A stretch of DNA of 19,219 bases from Ruminococcaceae bacterium UBA6845. Lineage in GTDB: Bacteria; Bacillota; Clostridia; Oscillospirales; Acutalibacteraceae. This document shows positions 7,356 through 14,819 of this stretch, piece by piece. The first letter of the stretch is position 1. Each line of letters starts with the position of its first letter. The stretch spans positions 7,958 through 27,176 of the forward strand of contig DKDP01000004.1 of NCBI GenBank assembly GCA_002449395.1. Reading direction: 5' to 3'. The notes below the pieces were generated by a model. The model was not told the DNA's origin and ran no database searches. It was given only the letters and a program-made list of their open reading frames with translations. A program made the translations under genes and the position numbers.

Positions 7356-8272
7356 GTGATTTCTTTTTCCGTATTGATTCGGACTTTGCAGGGGAGAGGA
7401 TTGATAAAACGCTTTCCGATCTCTGCTCCGATTTCACCCGTTCGCACATCCAACACATAATCGACGACGGAGAGGTCAAGGTTAACGGCAAGCCCGTTGC
7501 CAAGTCGTTCAGGCTTACAATCGGCGATGAGATCAGCTTTTCAATGCCCGAGCTTAAAACGATTGAGGCTAAGCCCGAGAATATTCCGCTTGACATAATC
7601 TATGAGGACGACGACCTTCTTGTTGTCAACAAGCCCAGGGGAATGGTTGTTCACCCTGCGGCAGGCAACTATGACGGAACTCTCGTCAACGCTCTCCTTT
7701 ATCACTGCGGAAGCAGTCTTTCGGGAATAAACGGAGTTATCCGCCCAGGAATTGTTCACCGTATTGATAAAAACACAAGCGGACTTCTCATAGTCGCAAA
7801 AAACGACTTTGCCCACGAAAAGCTCGCCGCTCAGATCAAGGAGCACAGTTTTACCCGTCAATACAGGGCGGTTGTTCACGGCCGGTTCAAGGAGCCGAGC
7901 GGAACGGTCAATGCACCGATCGGCAGAAATCCGAACGACCGAAAGAAAATGTGCGTTATTTACCAAAATTCCAAGGATGCCGTTTCTCATTATGAGGTTA
8001 TTGATCAGAATGAGAAATTTGCATATATCAAGGTTACTCTTGAAACAGGCAGAACCCATCAGATAAGAGTTCATATGGCTTATATCGGCCATCCTGTTGC
8101 CGGGGACAATATCTACGGCCCCAAGAACGGAGTTACCTCGCTCAACGGACAATGCCTGCACGCAGGTTTGATCGGGTTCAAGCACCCGAGAGACGGAAGA
8201 TATCTTGAGTTCAGCGCAGATGTCCCCGAGTATTTCAAAGAGTTTTTAAAAAAGCAAAATTTAAGCGAATAA
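7352..8272 (+). CDS. RluA/RluD-family 23S rRNA pseudouridine synthase (YlyB-like)
   Basis: This enzyme isomerises specific uridines of RNA, probably in 23S rRNA, to pseudouridine. The 306-residue protein has an N-terminal S4 RNA-binding domain (about 14-60) and an RluA-type catalytic domain. The catalytic motif HRIDKNTSGLL (136-146) carries the essential Asp139. LETGRTHQIRVH and a C-terminal HAGLIGFKHPR block are also family signatures. Its position right after lspA, with ATGA overlap, matches ylyB of B. subtilis, which supports that orthology. Target sites cannot be read from the sequence. GGGTGAG upstream serves as ribosome binding site. Confidence 0.94.
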   Translation: MSDFFFRIDSDFAGERIDKTLSDLCSDFTRSHIQHIIDDGEVKVNGKPVAKSFRLTIGDEISFSMPELKTIEAKPENIPLDIIYEDDDLLVVNKPRGMVVHPAAGNYDGTLVNALLYHCGSSLSGINGVIRPGIVHRIDKNTSGLLIVAKNDFAHEKLAAQIKEHSFTRQYRAVVHGRFKEPSGTVNAPIGRNPNDRKKMCVIYQNSKDAVSHYEVIDQNEKFAYIKVTLETGRTHQIRVHMAYIGHPVAGDNIYGPKNGVTSLNGQCLHAGLIGFKHPRDGRYLEFSADVPEYFKEFLKKQNLSE

Positions 8273-8274
8273 TT

Positions 8275-8279
8275 GGAGG
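8275..8279 (+). promoter_or_regulatory. Ribosome binding site fixing a TTG start
   Basis: GGAGG lies 7 bases before TTG 8287. No ATG in frame occurs before codon 18, which is already inside the conserved transketolase N terminus, so the TTG is the best start of the downstream gene. Confidence 0.75.
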
Positions 8280-8286
8280 TGTTCTT

Positions 8287-9129
8287 TTGGACGCAGTAAC
8301 TAAAAAACAATTGCAGATCAAGGCTTGTACGGTACGTATGGGCGTGATCGAGGGTGTGTTCAATGCAAAGTCGGGTCACCCGGGCGGATCGCTCTCGGTA
8401 GCGGATATTCTCACATATCTTTATTTCGACCATATGAATGTTGACCCGAAAAATCCCAAGGATGAGAACAGAGACAGATTTGTTCTTTCAAAGGGACATA
8501 CGGCTCCGGCTCTCTATGCGGTTCTCGCAAATAAGGGCTTCTTCCCCGTATCCGAGCTTAAAAATCTTCGTAAACCCGGCGCAATGCTTCAGGGTCATCC
8601 GAGTATGAACCGTACTCCGGGTGTTGATATGAGCACAGGCTCTCTCGGTCAGGGTATTTCCACGGCAGTCGGAATGGCTCTCGGCGGAAAGATTGATAAG
8701 AAAGATTACAGAGTTTACACCGTTCTCGGCGACGGTGAAATCGAGGAAGGTCAGGTTTGGGAGGCAGCTATGTTTGCCGCCGCAAAGGGACTTGACAATC
8801 TCTGCGCCGTTGTTGACAACAACAATCTTCAGATCGACGGTTCGATCGCTGAGGTTAACTCCCCATACCCGATCCCAGAGAAATTCCGTGCATTCGGCTG
8901 GAACGTTATCGAGATCTACGGTCATTCCTTTGACGAGATCGACGCAGCCTTCAAGGCGGCGGAAGAGTTCAAGGGTAAGCCCACAGCGATTATCGCAAAG
9001 ACGGTTAAGGGCAAAGACGTCTCCTTTATGGAGGATCAGTGCTCATGGCACGGTACGGCTCCGAACGCTGAGCAGTACGAGCAGGCAATGAGCGAGCTTA
9101 AAGCAAAACTTGCGGAATTGGAGGCGTAA
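8287..9129 (+). CDS. tkt: Transketolase, N-terminal (TPP-binding) subunit
   Basis: Transketolase moves two-carbon ketol units between sugar phosphates in the non-oxidative pentose phosphate pathway. In many Clostridia it is encoded by two genes; this 280-residue product is the pyrophosphate-binding half. Visible signatures are KSGHPGGSLS (28-37), SKGHTAPALY (68-77), GHPSMNRTPGVDMSTGSLGQG and the TPP/Mg motif GDGEIEEGQVWEA...NNN (148-180). It starts with TTG after a good GGAGG site and begins 14 bases beyond the pseudouridine synthase stop. The C-terminal half follows with a 4-base gap, so both subunits are surely co-translated. Confidence 0.95.
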   Translation: MDAVTKKQLQIKACTVRMGVIEGVFNAKSGHPGGSLSVADILTYLYFDHMNVDPKNPKDENRDRFVLSKGHTAPALYAVLANKGFFPVSELKNLRKPGAMLQGHPSMNRTPGVDMSTGSLGQGISTAVGMALGGKIDKKDYRVYTVLGDGEIEEGQVWEAAMFAAAKGLDNLCAVVDNNNLQIDGSIAEVNSPYPIPEKFRAFGWNVIEIYGHSFDEIDAAFKAAEEFKGKPTAIIAKTVKGKDVSFMEDQCSWHGTAPNAEQYEQAMSELKAKLAELEA

Positions 9130-9133
9130 AGAT

Positions 9134-10081
9134 ATGGCAGACGTAATCAAAACAGCAACAAGAGAGGCTTACGGTAAAGCTCTGGTCGAGCTCGGCGAAA
9201 AGGACGAAAGCCTTATCGTTATGGACGCCGACCTTGCGGCAGCAACAAAGACGGGTATGTTCAAGAAAGCATTCCCCGAAAGATTCTTTGATGCAGGTAT
9301 TGCGGAGTGCAATATGGTTGGCGTTGCGGCAGGTCTTGCAACAACAGGTCATACTGTTTTCGCAAGCTCATTTGCAATGTTCCTTGCAGGCCGTGCTTTT
9401 GAGCAGGTAAGAAACACAATCGGTTATCCCCACCTCAACGTTAAGCTCGGCGCAACTCACGCAGGTATTTCCGTCGGTGAGGACGGCGCAAGCCATCAGT
9501 GCTGCGAGGATATCGCACTTATGAGAACAATTCCGGGTATGACAATCATTAACCCGGCTGACGATGTTGAGGCACGTGCGGCAGTTTTTGCAGCTGCCGA
9601 GTATGAGGGACCGGTTTATCTCCGCTTCGGCAGACTCGCAGTTCCGCGCTTCAACGATCCCGACACATACAAGTTTGAGATCGGCAAGGGCATCGAGCTT
9701 GCAGAGGGCAGCGACGTAACGATCGTTGCAACAGGTCTTATGGTAAATGAGGCTATGATCGCAAAGGATATGCTCAAGGAAGAGGGCATTTCCGCAAGAG
9801 TTATCAATATCCACACAATCAAGCCGATCGACAAGGATATCATTCTCAAGGCGGCTGAGGAGACAGGCGCTATCGTTACCGCAGAGGAGCACAGCATCAT
9901 CGGCGGTCTCGGTTCGGCAGTTACTGAGGTTGTTTGCGAGGGCAAGCCCGTTCCGGTTGTAAGAGTCGGCGTTGAAGATAAATTCGGCGGCTCGGGTCCG
10001 GCAGTTGAGATGCTCAAGATCTACGGACTTTGCGCATCAAACATTGTTGAAAAGGCTAAGAAAGCAATTTCAATGAAATAA
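9134..10081 (+). CDS. tkt: Transketolase, C-terminal (pyrimidine-binding) subunit
   Basis: The partner of the preceding gene; together they total 595 residues, about the size of a one-chain transketolase. The 315-residue protein begins MADVIKTATREAYG. It carries the TPP-activating Glu58 in FDAGIAECNMVGVAAGLA (52-69), then a pyrimidine-binding domain and a C-terminal transketolase domain with EEHSIIGGLGSAV. ATG 9134 is preceded by GGAGG (9120-9124), which lies in the last codons of the upstream gene. A longer in-frame reading from 9110 has no better site. Deoxyxylulose-phosphate synthase has related domains, but the split form and N-half motifs favour transketolase. A strong hairpin follows the stop codon. 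Confidence 0.95.
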   Translation: MADVIKTATREAYGKALVELGEKDESLIVMDADLAAATKTGMFKKAFPERFFDAGIAECNMVGVAAGLATTGHTVFASSFAMFLAGRAFEQVRNTIGYPHLNVKLGATHAGISVGEDGASHQCCEDIALMRTIPGMTIINPADDVEARAAVFAAAEYEGPVYLRFGRLAVPRFNDPDTYKFEIGKGIELAEGSDVTIVATGLMVNEAMIAKDMLKEEGISARVINIHTIKPIDKDIILKAAEETGAIVTAEEHSIIGGLGSAVTEVVCEGKPVPVVRVGVEDKFGGSGPAVEMLKIYGLCASNIVEKAKKAISMK

Positions 10082-10100
10082 TTGTTTTTGAATTATTATC

Positions 10101-10130
10101 CCTGTTCCGCCCGTTTTCGGGCGGAGCGGG
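10101..10130 (+). promoter_or_regulatory. Strong GC-rich hairpin between tkt and the next gene
   Basis: Bases 10101-10113 pair with 10118-10130 around a TTTT loop: 13 pairs including two G-U, with a perfect CCGCCCG/CGGGCGG core. There is no T-run after it, so it is not a classic intrinsic terminator. It ends 3 bases before the AGGAG (10134-10138) of the next gene. It may protect the 3' end of tkt mRNA, attenuate read-through or limit ribosome access; the choice between these is inference. Confidence 0.7.
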
Positions 10131-10144
10131 AATAGGAGAAAATG

Positions 10145-12214
10145 ATGAAAGAAAGCGACAAAATAAGACTTTCAAATGAAGAATATGATGATGACGCTCA
10201 GGCAGTTCAGCAGTCTGAGCTTTTGCCAATTTATGAAGCAATGAGGTTTTCGGGCGATATTCAGCCTCTTGACGATATTGAGGAGCCCGAGGAAATAGAT
10301 GTTAACTTTGATCAAAAAAGATCCGAAAACAGAGGATCGGACAAAAAATCAAACATAAAAAAGAAAAAAATATCCGTCAAATCGGATTTCAGAATAAAGA
10401 CATTCATCGCCTGTCTTGCGCTGATAGTTGTTGTTGTCGGCGGAATAACAGGAGCATATTTCGGAATAAAGCGGTCGGATGTCAATGACTCTCCCGTCAG
10501 AATGGTATACAAAACGGCGGACAAAAACACAATTGTTAAACTCGCAGACGGAACGGATTACAATATCGGCGAGGCAAGGGAAATCTCCGTTTCAACGGAC
10601 GGAATGTACCTTTGGTTTACGAGAAACACCTCGTCCGCAACAGGCAAATACGATCTGAGAATGATTGAGGTTGCCAGCAAAAAGTCCCTGAGTAAGCAGG
10701 GAAAATTTATTGAAAAAGGAATCGACGAGGGCTGGAAAACAACCAAGGACGGACAGTTTGCGTGCTACGGAATCACGAAGTCGAATATAACAAGCTGTTA
10801 TATGTACAGCGCAGACGCACAGAAGGCGGTTACGGTTGCGGATTCGGTTGAAGAATATTTCCCGCCGTCGGTCGGCAACACGGTTTACTTTACACGCAGG
10901 AGCGGTAGTATTTATTCGCTTCACAGAGCCAAGTACGGCGACAACAGCGAAAATGTCGCAAGCGGAATCAGTCACGTGAAGTATTCCTGCGACAGTGACG
11001 ATTATGAAATAATCTATACTCAGCCGACGGGCGAGGGCACGGATGTAAATATTTACTCCGTAAAGGATACGGATTCTCCCGTCAGCATCTGTGAAAATGT
11101 CAGCGAGGTTTACCTTGACGACTATGTTTACAACGGCAACCTTTATTATTTCACCAAGAACTCTTCAAATATCAATTGGCAGGATTTTATAACTGATAAT
11201 TATTACGAAAGCGATATGAATATCCAAAAGCCGGTTGAGAGCGACTATATGGTCGAAAAAGGTTTCATTTTCAAGCGACAGGTGCTCGACACGACAAAGT
11301 ACAATGCCGCAAAGCATCAGTATGAGCTGAAAGCCGTCAGAGATGAAATAAGAGAAGAGCTGAACAAGCTCGATCTCGGACTCACGGCAAAGAGCGAATA
11401 TACCTGCTTTGCATACAGCGGCGGAACCTCACGCCGACTGGCATCGGGAGTGACGCTTGAGAATATAATCGAGTTCGCTAAGAAAGGCGACCCGAGACTG
11501 ATTTACAGAAAAAATGTGATCGGCGTCGGCAGTACGATCAATATGGATGATCTTGTCGATATAACACGCAGATCCAATGTCCAGAAAACGATGGATTATG
11601 TACGCAATTCGGTTCAGGGATCGTATGATGTCAGCGACAGCTGCTTCTATTCGTGGTTCAACGGAAACAAGGTGCTTGAGTATGAGGTCAATGACTATGA
11701 CCTTGACAAAACCCAGTTTGTTTTTTCGGACGGCGGCGAGCTTTATGCCGTGAGCGATACCGAGCTTTATTTCAGCAAGGCGGAAAACTCCGAGATGAGC
11801 GCCAAGAGGCTGATTGATTCAAATGTTTCCGACTGCACGGCGGTTTCGGATATGGTATATTATGAAAAGCTCGATTCCTCGGGGGCAAAGAGCCTATATA
11901 AATACACGCCCGAGGGAGGAAAAGCCGAGGCTTGCAAGAACGTTTATTCGTATTTTGCGGTCAGTGATAATTTTGTGATCATACTCACAAGGCAGAGCGA
12001 TTCGGACGAGCTTGTTTCCGTGGGAATATATGACGGAAAGGGCTTTGCGACGGTCGACGGCGACCTGAGCCTGAATAACTTTGTTTACAGCGGAAAAGCC
12101 TTTGCTTATATTAAGAATTATAAGAGCGGAAGCGGCGAACTTTACGGCTATTCCCTTGAAAAGGGTGCCGTTAAGTGCGGATACGGTGTTACGCAGATAA
12201 TGTATATAGGTTAA
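10145..12214 (+). CDS. Bitopic membrane protein, propeller-like outer domain, unknown function
   Basis: I do not recognise a named family. The 689-residue protein has an acidic cytoplasmic N terminus (1-65), a basic stretch (IKKKKISVK, 71-79), one membrane segment (about 86-108) and a large exterior domain. The exterior part shows repeated short beta-rich units with hydrophobic/aromatic patterns (VYFTRR, LYYFTKN, ELYAVSDTELYFSKA, MVYYEKLD), like the blades of TolB- or DUF5050-type beta-propellers. About 370-480 is a more helical insertion. No catalytic motif or signal peptidase site is evident. Two adjacent ATGs exist, at 10142 and 10145; the second is 6 bases from AGGAG and is preferred. The next gene, a DivIVA-like coiled-coil protein, follows closely, so a joint envelope role is plausible but unproven. 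Confidence 0.85.
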   Translation: MKESDKIRLSNEEYDDDAQAVQQSELLPIYEAMRFSGDIQPLDDIEEPEEIDVNFDQKRSENRGSDKKSNIKKKKISVKSDFRIKTFIACLALIVVVVGGITGAYFGIKRSDVNDSPVRMVYKTADKNTIVKLADGTDYNIGEAREISVSTDGMYLWFTRNTSSATGKYDLRMIEVASKKSLSKQGKFIEKGIDEGWKTTKDGQFACYGITKSNITSCYMYSADAQKAVTVADSVEEYFPPSVGNTVYFTRRSGSIYSLHRAKYGDNSENVASGISHVKYSCDSDDYEIIYTQPTGEGTDVNIYSVKDTDSPVSICENVSEVYLDDYVYNGNLYYFTKNSSNINWQDFITDNYYESDMNIQKPVESDYMVEKGFIFKRQVLDTTKYNAAKHQYELKAVRDEIREELNKLDLGLTAKSEYTCFAYSGGTSRRLASGVTLENIIEFAKKGDPRLIYRKNVIGVGSTINMDDLVDITRRSNVQKTMDYVRNSVQGSYDVSDSCFYSWFNGNKVLEYEVNDYDLDKTQFVFSDGGELYAVSDTELYFSKAENSEMSAKRLIDSNVSDCTAVSDMVYYEKLDSSGAKSLYKYTPEGGKAEACKNVYSYFAVSDNFVIILTRQSDSDELVSVGIYDGKGFATVDGDLSLNNFVYSGKAFAYIKNYKSGSGELYGYSLEKGAVKCGYGVTQIMYIG

Positions 12215-12247
12215 TTGAAGCCCGACACGGAAAGGAATGATGCGGCT

Positions 12248-12733
12248 ATGAAAGAGGAAGTTCTTTTTAAAAAGACTCCGTTCGGCGGATTTGACAGAGA
12301 ATCGGTAATAAACTATATTCAGCAGCTTAAAAAGGCTCAGCTTGAATATAAAAATATAATTTCGGACAAGGACAGACTTGTAAAAAATCTTTCCGAGGAA
12401 AACTCCGAGCTTAAAACAAGAGCCGAAAGGGCGGAAACGGATGCCGCCGAGCTCAGAGAGAAGTTTGCCGAGGCGGAGGATAACGCCAAGCGCCTGCGCG
12501 CAAAATGTGAAATGCTTGAAAAGCAGGCGGAGGAGTCGGCGGACAAAAAGGCGGCTCAGGAAACAATCGAACGCTGCGATAAGCTCGTTGAGTCGGCTGA
12601 AGCGGCTGCTGCAAAGCTCCGCAAGGGCGCACAGTCGCAGATAAAGAGGTCGGTGAAAAAGCTCGAAAAGGTAAAGGATGATCCCGAAAAGGCGAAAAAG
12701 ATAATTCAGCAGCTTATCGAGGAGTTGAGCTAA
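12248..12733 (+). CDS. Small coiled-coil protein with DivIVA-like N terminus
   Basis: A 161-residue protein that is almost entirely charged coiled coil (about 25-160, rich in Glu, Lys and Ala). The N terminus, VLFKKTPFGGFDRESVINYIQ (5-25), resembles the membrane-binding motif of DivIVA/GpsB proteins (F...RGYD..EV..FL), with GFD in place of GYD. It has no membrane segment or signal peptide. I chose ATG 12248, which has AAAGGA (12231-12236) 11 bases upstream. A TTG at 12215, directly after the previous stop, would add 11 residues and lacks a site. It overlaps the next gene by one base (TAATG). Membership of the DivIVA family is inferred from the motif; the role, possibly scaffolding for the upstream membrane protein, is a guess. 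Confidence 0.8.
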   Translation: MKEEVLFKKTPFGGFDRESVINYIQQLKKAQLEYKNIISDKDRLVKNLSEENSELKTRAERAETDAAELREKFAEAEDNAKRLRAKCEMLEKQAEESADKKAAQETIERCDKLVESAEAAAAKLRKGAQSQIKRSVKKLEKVKDDPEKAKKIIQQLIEELS

Positions 12734-13260
12734 TGGCAGAATACATATTGGATGCGTCACAGCTTAAAGAGAAAGCCGCCGAGCTCCACGCAGGAGACAG
12801 GGTTATTCTCTCGGGCGTTGTTTATACATCACGTGATGCGGCTCACAAAAGAATAGTTAAGCTCATCGAGGAGGGCGGCGAGCTGCCGTTTGACCTTGAC
12901 GGGGCGTGCATTTATTACGCAGGTCCGACCCCCGCTCCCGAGGGAATGCCGATAGGCTCGTGCGGTCCGACAACCTCGGGCAGAATGGATCCATTTGCAC
13001 CGCTGCTTCTTGATAAGGGGCTTGCGGCGATGATCGGAAAGGGCGGCAGAGACAAGGCGGTCTGCGATGCAATAGTAAGAAACAAGGCGGTCTATCTTTG
13101 CGCCGTCGGCGGAGCAGGCGCTCTTGCCGCAAAGTGTGTTAAGGAGTGCAGAGAGATTGCGTTTTTCGATCTCGGCTGTGAGTCCGTCAAGAGAATTGTT
13201 CTCGATAAATTCCCGCTGATAGTCGGAATAGACTGTCACTCGGGTTCGTTGTTTAAATAA
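12733..13260 (+). CDS. Class I fumarase/tartrate dehydratase beta-type subunit
   Basis: The 175-residue protein matches the C-terminal (beta, FumA/TtdB-type) domain of iron-sulfur hydro-lyases, which convert fumarate to malate or act on tartrate together with an alpha subunit that holds the 4Fe-4S cluster. Key signatures are YYAGPTPAPEG, GSCGPTTSGRMDPF and MIGKGGRD, followed by CAVGGAGAL. The protein ends with a C-terminal ECREIAFFDLGCESVKRI block. The start ATG overlaps the previous stop, and GAGGAG (12719-12724) precedes it. The alpha subunit normally lies just upstream but is absent from this window; the upstream gene is instead a coiled-coil protein. The alpha gene may be elsewhere, or the substrate may differ. 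Fumarate is therefore a best guess. Confidence 0.9.
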   Translation: MAEYILDASQLKEKAAELHAGDRVILSGVVYTSRDAAHKRIVKLIEEGGELPFDLDGACIYYAGPTPAPEGMPIGSCGPTTSGRMDPFAPLLLDKGLAAMIGKGGRDKAVCDAIVRNKAVYLCAVGGAGALAAKCVKECREIAFFDLGCESVKRIVLDKFPLIVGIDCHSGSLFK

Positions 13261-13291
13261 TTTTTTACATATTTTACGGAGGTTAAAAGCC

Positions 13292-14239
13292 ATGAAAGGT
13301 ATAATACTTGCAGGCGGCTCGGGTACACGACTTTACCCCTTGACAACGGTTACAAGTAAACAGCTTCTTCCCGTTTACGACAAGCCGATGATTTACTATC
13401 CGCTTTCAACGCTGATGCTTGCCGGCATCAGGGAGATACTTATAATTTCAACACCTGACGATACTCCGAAATTCGAGCGTTTGCTTAAGGACGGACATCA
13501 GTTCGGACTCAAGCTCTCGTATGCCGTACAGGAGCACCCGGACGGACTGGCACAGGCGTTCATAATCGGTGAAAAATTCATCGGTAAGGACAGCGTTGCG
13601 ATGGTTCTGGGCGATAACATCTTCTACGGAAGCGGTTTCGGCCATATGCTCAGGCAGGCGGCTCTCAACAAGGACAGAGCTACCGTTTTCGGCTATTATG
13701 TCGATAATCCCGAGGCGTTCGGCGTTGTCGAGTTCGACAGAAAGGGCAAGCCCAAGAAGATTGTAGAAAAGCCGAAAGAGCCTAAGTCAAATTACGCAAT
13801 TACGGGACTTTATTTCTATGACAACAGAGTCGTCGAGTATGCCAAGAGCCTCAAGCCGTCGGCAAGAGGTGAGCTGGAGATAACCGATATCAACCAGATT
13901 TACCTTGACAACGGCGACCTTGATATCAAGCTGATGGGCCGTGGCTTTGCATGGCTTGATACGGGAACCGTTGATTCGCTTATGGAGGCGGCAAACTTTA
14001 TCAAGACAATCGAACAGCTTCAGGGCATTCAGATTTCCGCGCCCGAGGAGATTGCATACAATATGCGCTGGATTTCCAAGAAAACTCTTATCGAATCCGC
14101 ACAGCAGTACGGAAAATCAACCTACGGTCAGCACCTTATGAGGGTTGCCGAGGGCAAGATAATGTATTCCGACAAGCAGGGAGAGCGTCCTCGCTGGGGA
14201 ACCGAGCAGGAGCCGCCGTGCCCGACGGAAAAAATGTAA
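13292..14239 (+). CDS. rfbA: Glucose-1-phosphate thymidylyltransferase RmlA
   Basis: RmlA makes dTDP-glucose from dTTP and glucose 1-phosphate, the first step of dTDP-L-rhamnose synthesis. The nucleotidyltransferase signature LAGGSGTRLYPLT (6-18) and the LLPVYDKPMIYYPLSTLMLAG block (25-45) are intact. So are the metal-site GDN (107-109), EKPKEPKSNYAITGLYFYD and GFAWLDTGT. At 315 residues it has about 25 more than typical RmlA, as a polar C-terminal tail ending near PPCPTEKM. GGAGG (13278-13282) sits 9 bases before the ATG. It opens the rhamnose block, and the 31-base gap before it shows no clear promoter. Confidence 0.96.
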   Translation: MKGIILAGGSGTRLYPLTTVTSKQLLPVYDKPMIYYPLSTLMLAGIREILIISTPDDTPKFERLLKDGHQFGLKLSYAVQEHPDGLAQAFIIGEKFIGKDSVAMVLGDNIFYGSGFGHMLRQAALNKDRATVFGYYVDNPEAFGVVEFDRKGKPKKIVEKPKEPKSNYAITGLYFYDNRVVEYAKSLKPSARGELEITDINQIYLDNGDLDIKLMGRGFAWLDTGTVDSLMEAANFIKTIEQLQGIQISAPEEIAYNMRWISKKTLIESAQQYGKSTYGQHLMRVAEGKIMYSDKQGERPRWGTEQEPPCPTEKM

Positions 14240-14243
14240 AGAT

Positions 14244-14249
14244 AAAGGA
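14244..14249 (+). promoter_or_regulatory. Ribosome binding site favouring a TTG start for rfbC
   Basis: AAAGGA touches the ATG at 14250 with no spacing, but it is 9 bases from the in-frame TTG at 14259. Starting at TTG also gives the usual short RmlC N terminus. The TTG is therefore the more likely start. Confidence 0.55.
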
Positions 14250-14258
14250 ATGAATGAA

Positions 14259-14810
14259 TTGAAAGCATATGAAACAGAAGTCAGCGGTGCAATCGTTGTT
14301 GAACCGGACGTTTTCGGCGATAACCGTGGATGGTTTATGGAATCATATTCAAAAAGAAAGCTCGCCGAGGTCGGCATTGACGTTGATTTTGTTCAGGATA
14401 ACAGATCCTTTTCTGCCGAAAAGGGCACGCTGAGAGGTCTCCACTGTCAGGTTAATCCGACATCTCAGAGCAAGCTGCTGACCTGTATCAGGGGCGAGAT
14501 AATGGATGTTGCGGTCGATATCCGCAAGGGCTCGCCGACATATATGAAGTGGACATCCGTTATTCTCAGCGGAGAGAATAAGAAATCGTTCTTTATTCCC
14601 AAGGGCTGTTTGCACGGCTTTGTCACCCTCACGGACGACGTTGAGGTTATGTATAAGGTCGATGAGTTCTACTGCCCCGAGGATGACAGAAGTATTAAGT
14701 TTGACGATCCCGAGATCGGTGTTGACTGGGGTATTGAGAATCCCATTCTTTCAAAGAAAGATCTGTCCGCACCGCTTCTAAAGGACAGCGACGTCAGCTT
14801 CGATTTTTGA
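14259..14810 (+). CDS. rfbC: dTDP-4-dehydrorhamnose 3,5-epimerase RmlC
   Basis: RmlC epimerises C3 and C5 of dTDP-4-keto-6-deoxyglucose, the third step toward dTDP-L-rhamnose. The cupin fold is indicated by EPDVFGDNRGWFMESY (15-30), QDNRSFS, RGLHCQ with catalytic His62, the KGCLHGF block (115-121), catalytic Tyr132 and the closing DWGI segment. The 183-residue length is typical. The start is uncertain: TTG 14259 has the better-spaced AAAGGA site, while ATG 14250 would add three residues but sits right against that site. It lies between rfbA and rfbD with gaps of about 10-20 bases. The dehydratase rfbB, which makes its substrate, is not in the window. Confidence 0.95.
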   Translation: MKAYETEVSGAIVVEPDVFGDNRGWFMESYSKRKLAEVGIDVDFVQDNRSFSAEKGTLRGLHCQVNPTSQSKLLTCIRGEIMDVAVDIRKGSPTYMKWTSVILSGENKKSFFIPKGCLHGFVTLTDDVEVMYKVDEFYCPEDDRSIKFDDPEIGVDWGIENPILSKKDLSAPLLKDSDVSFDF

Positions 14811-14819
14811 GGGCTCAAG

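Noticed and set aside
11894..12760. Long open frame on the minus strand (288 codons)
   Set aside because: It lies opposite two well-supported genes, and its Leu/Arg/Phe-rich product is what the reverse of a charged coiled coil gives. No ribosome binding site or known motif was seen.
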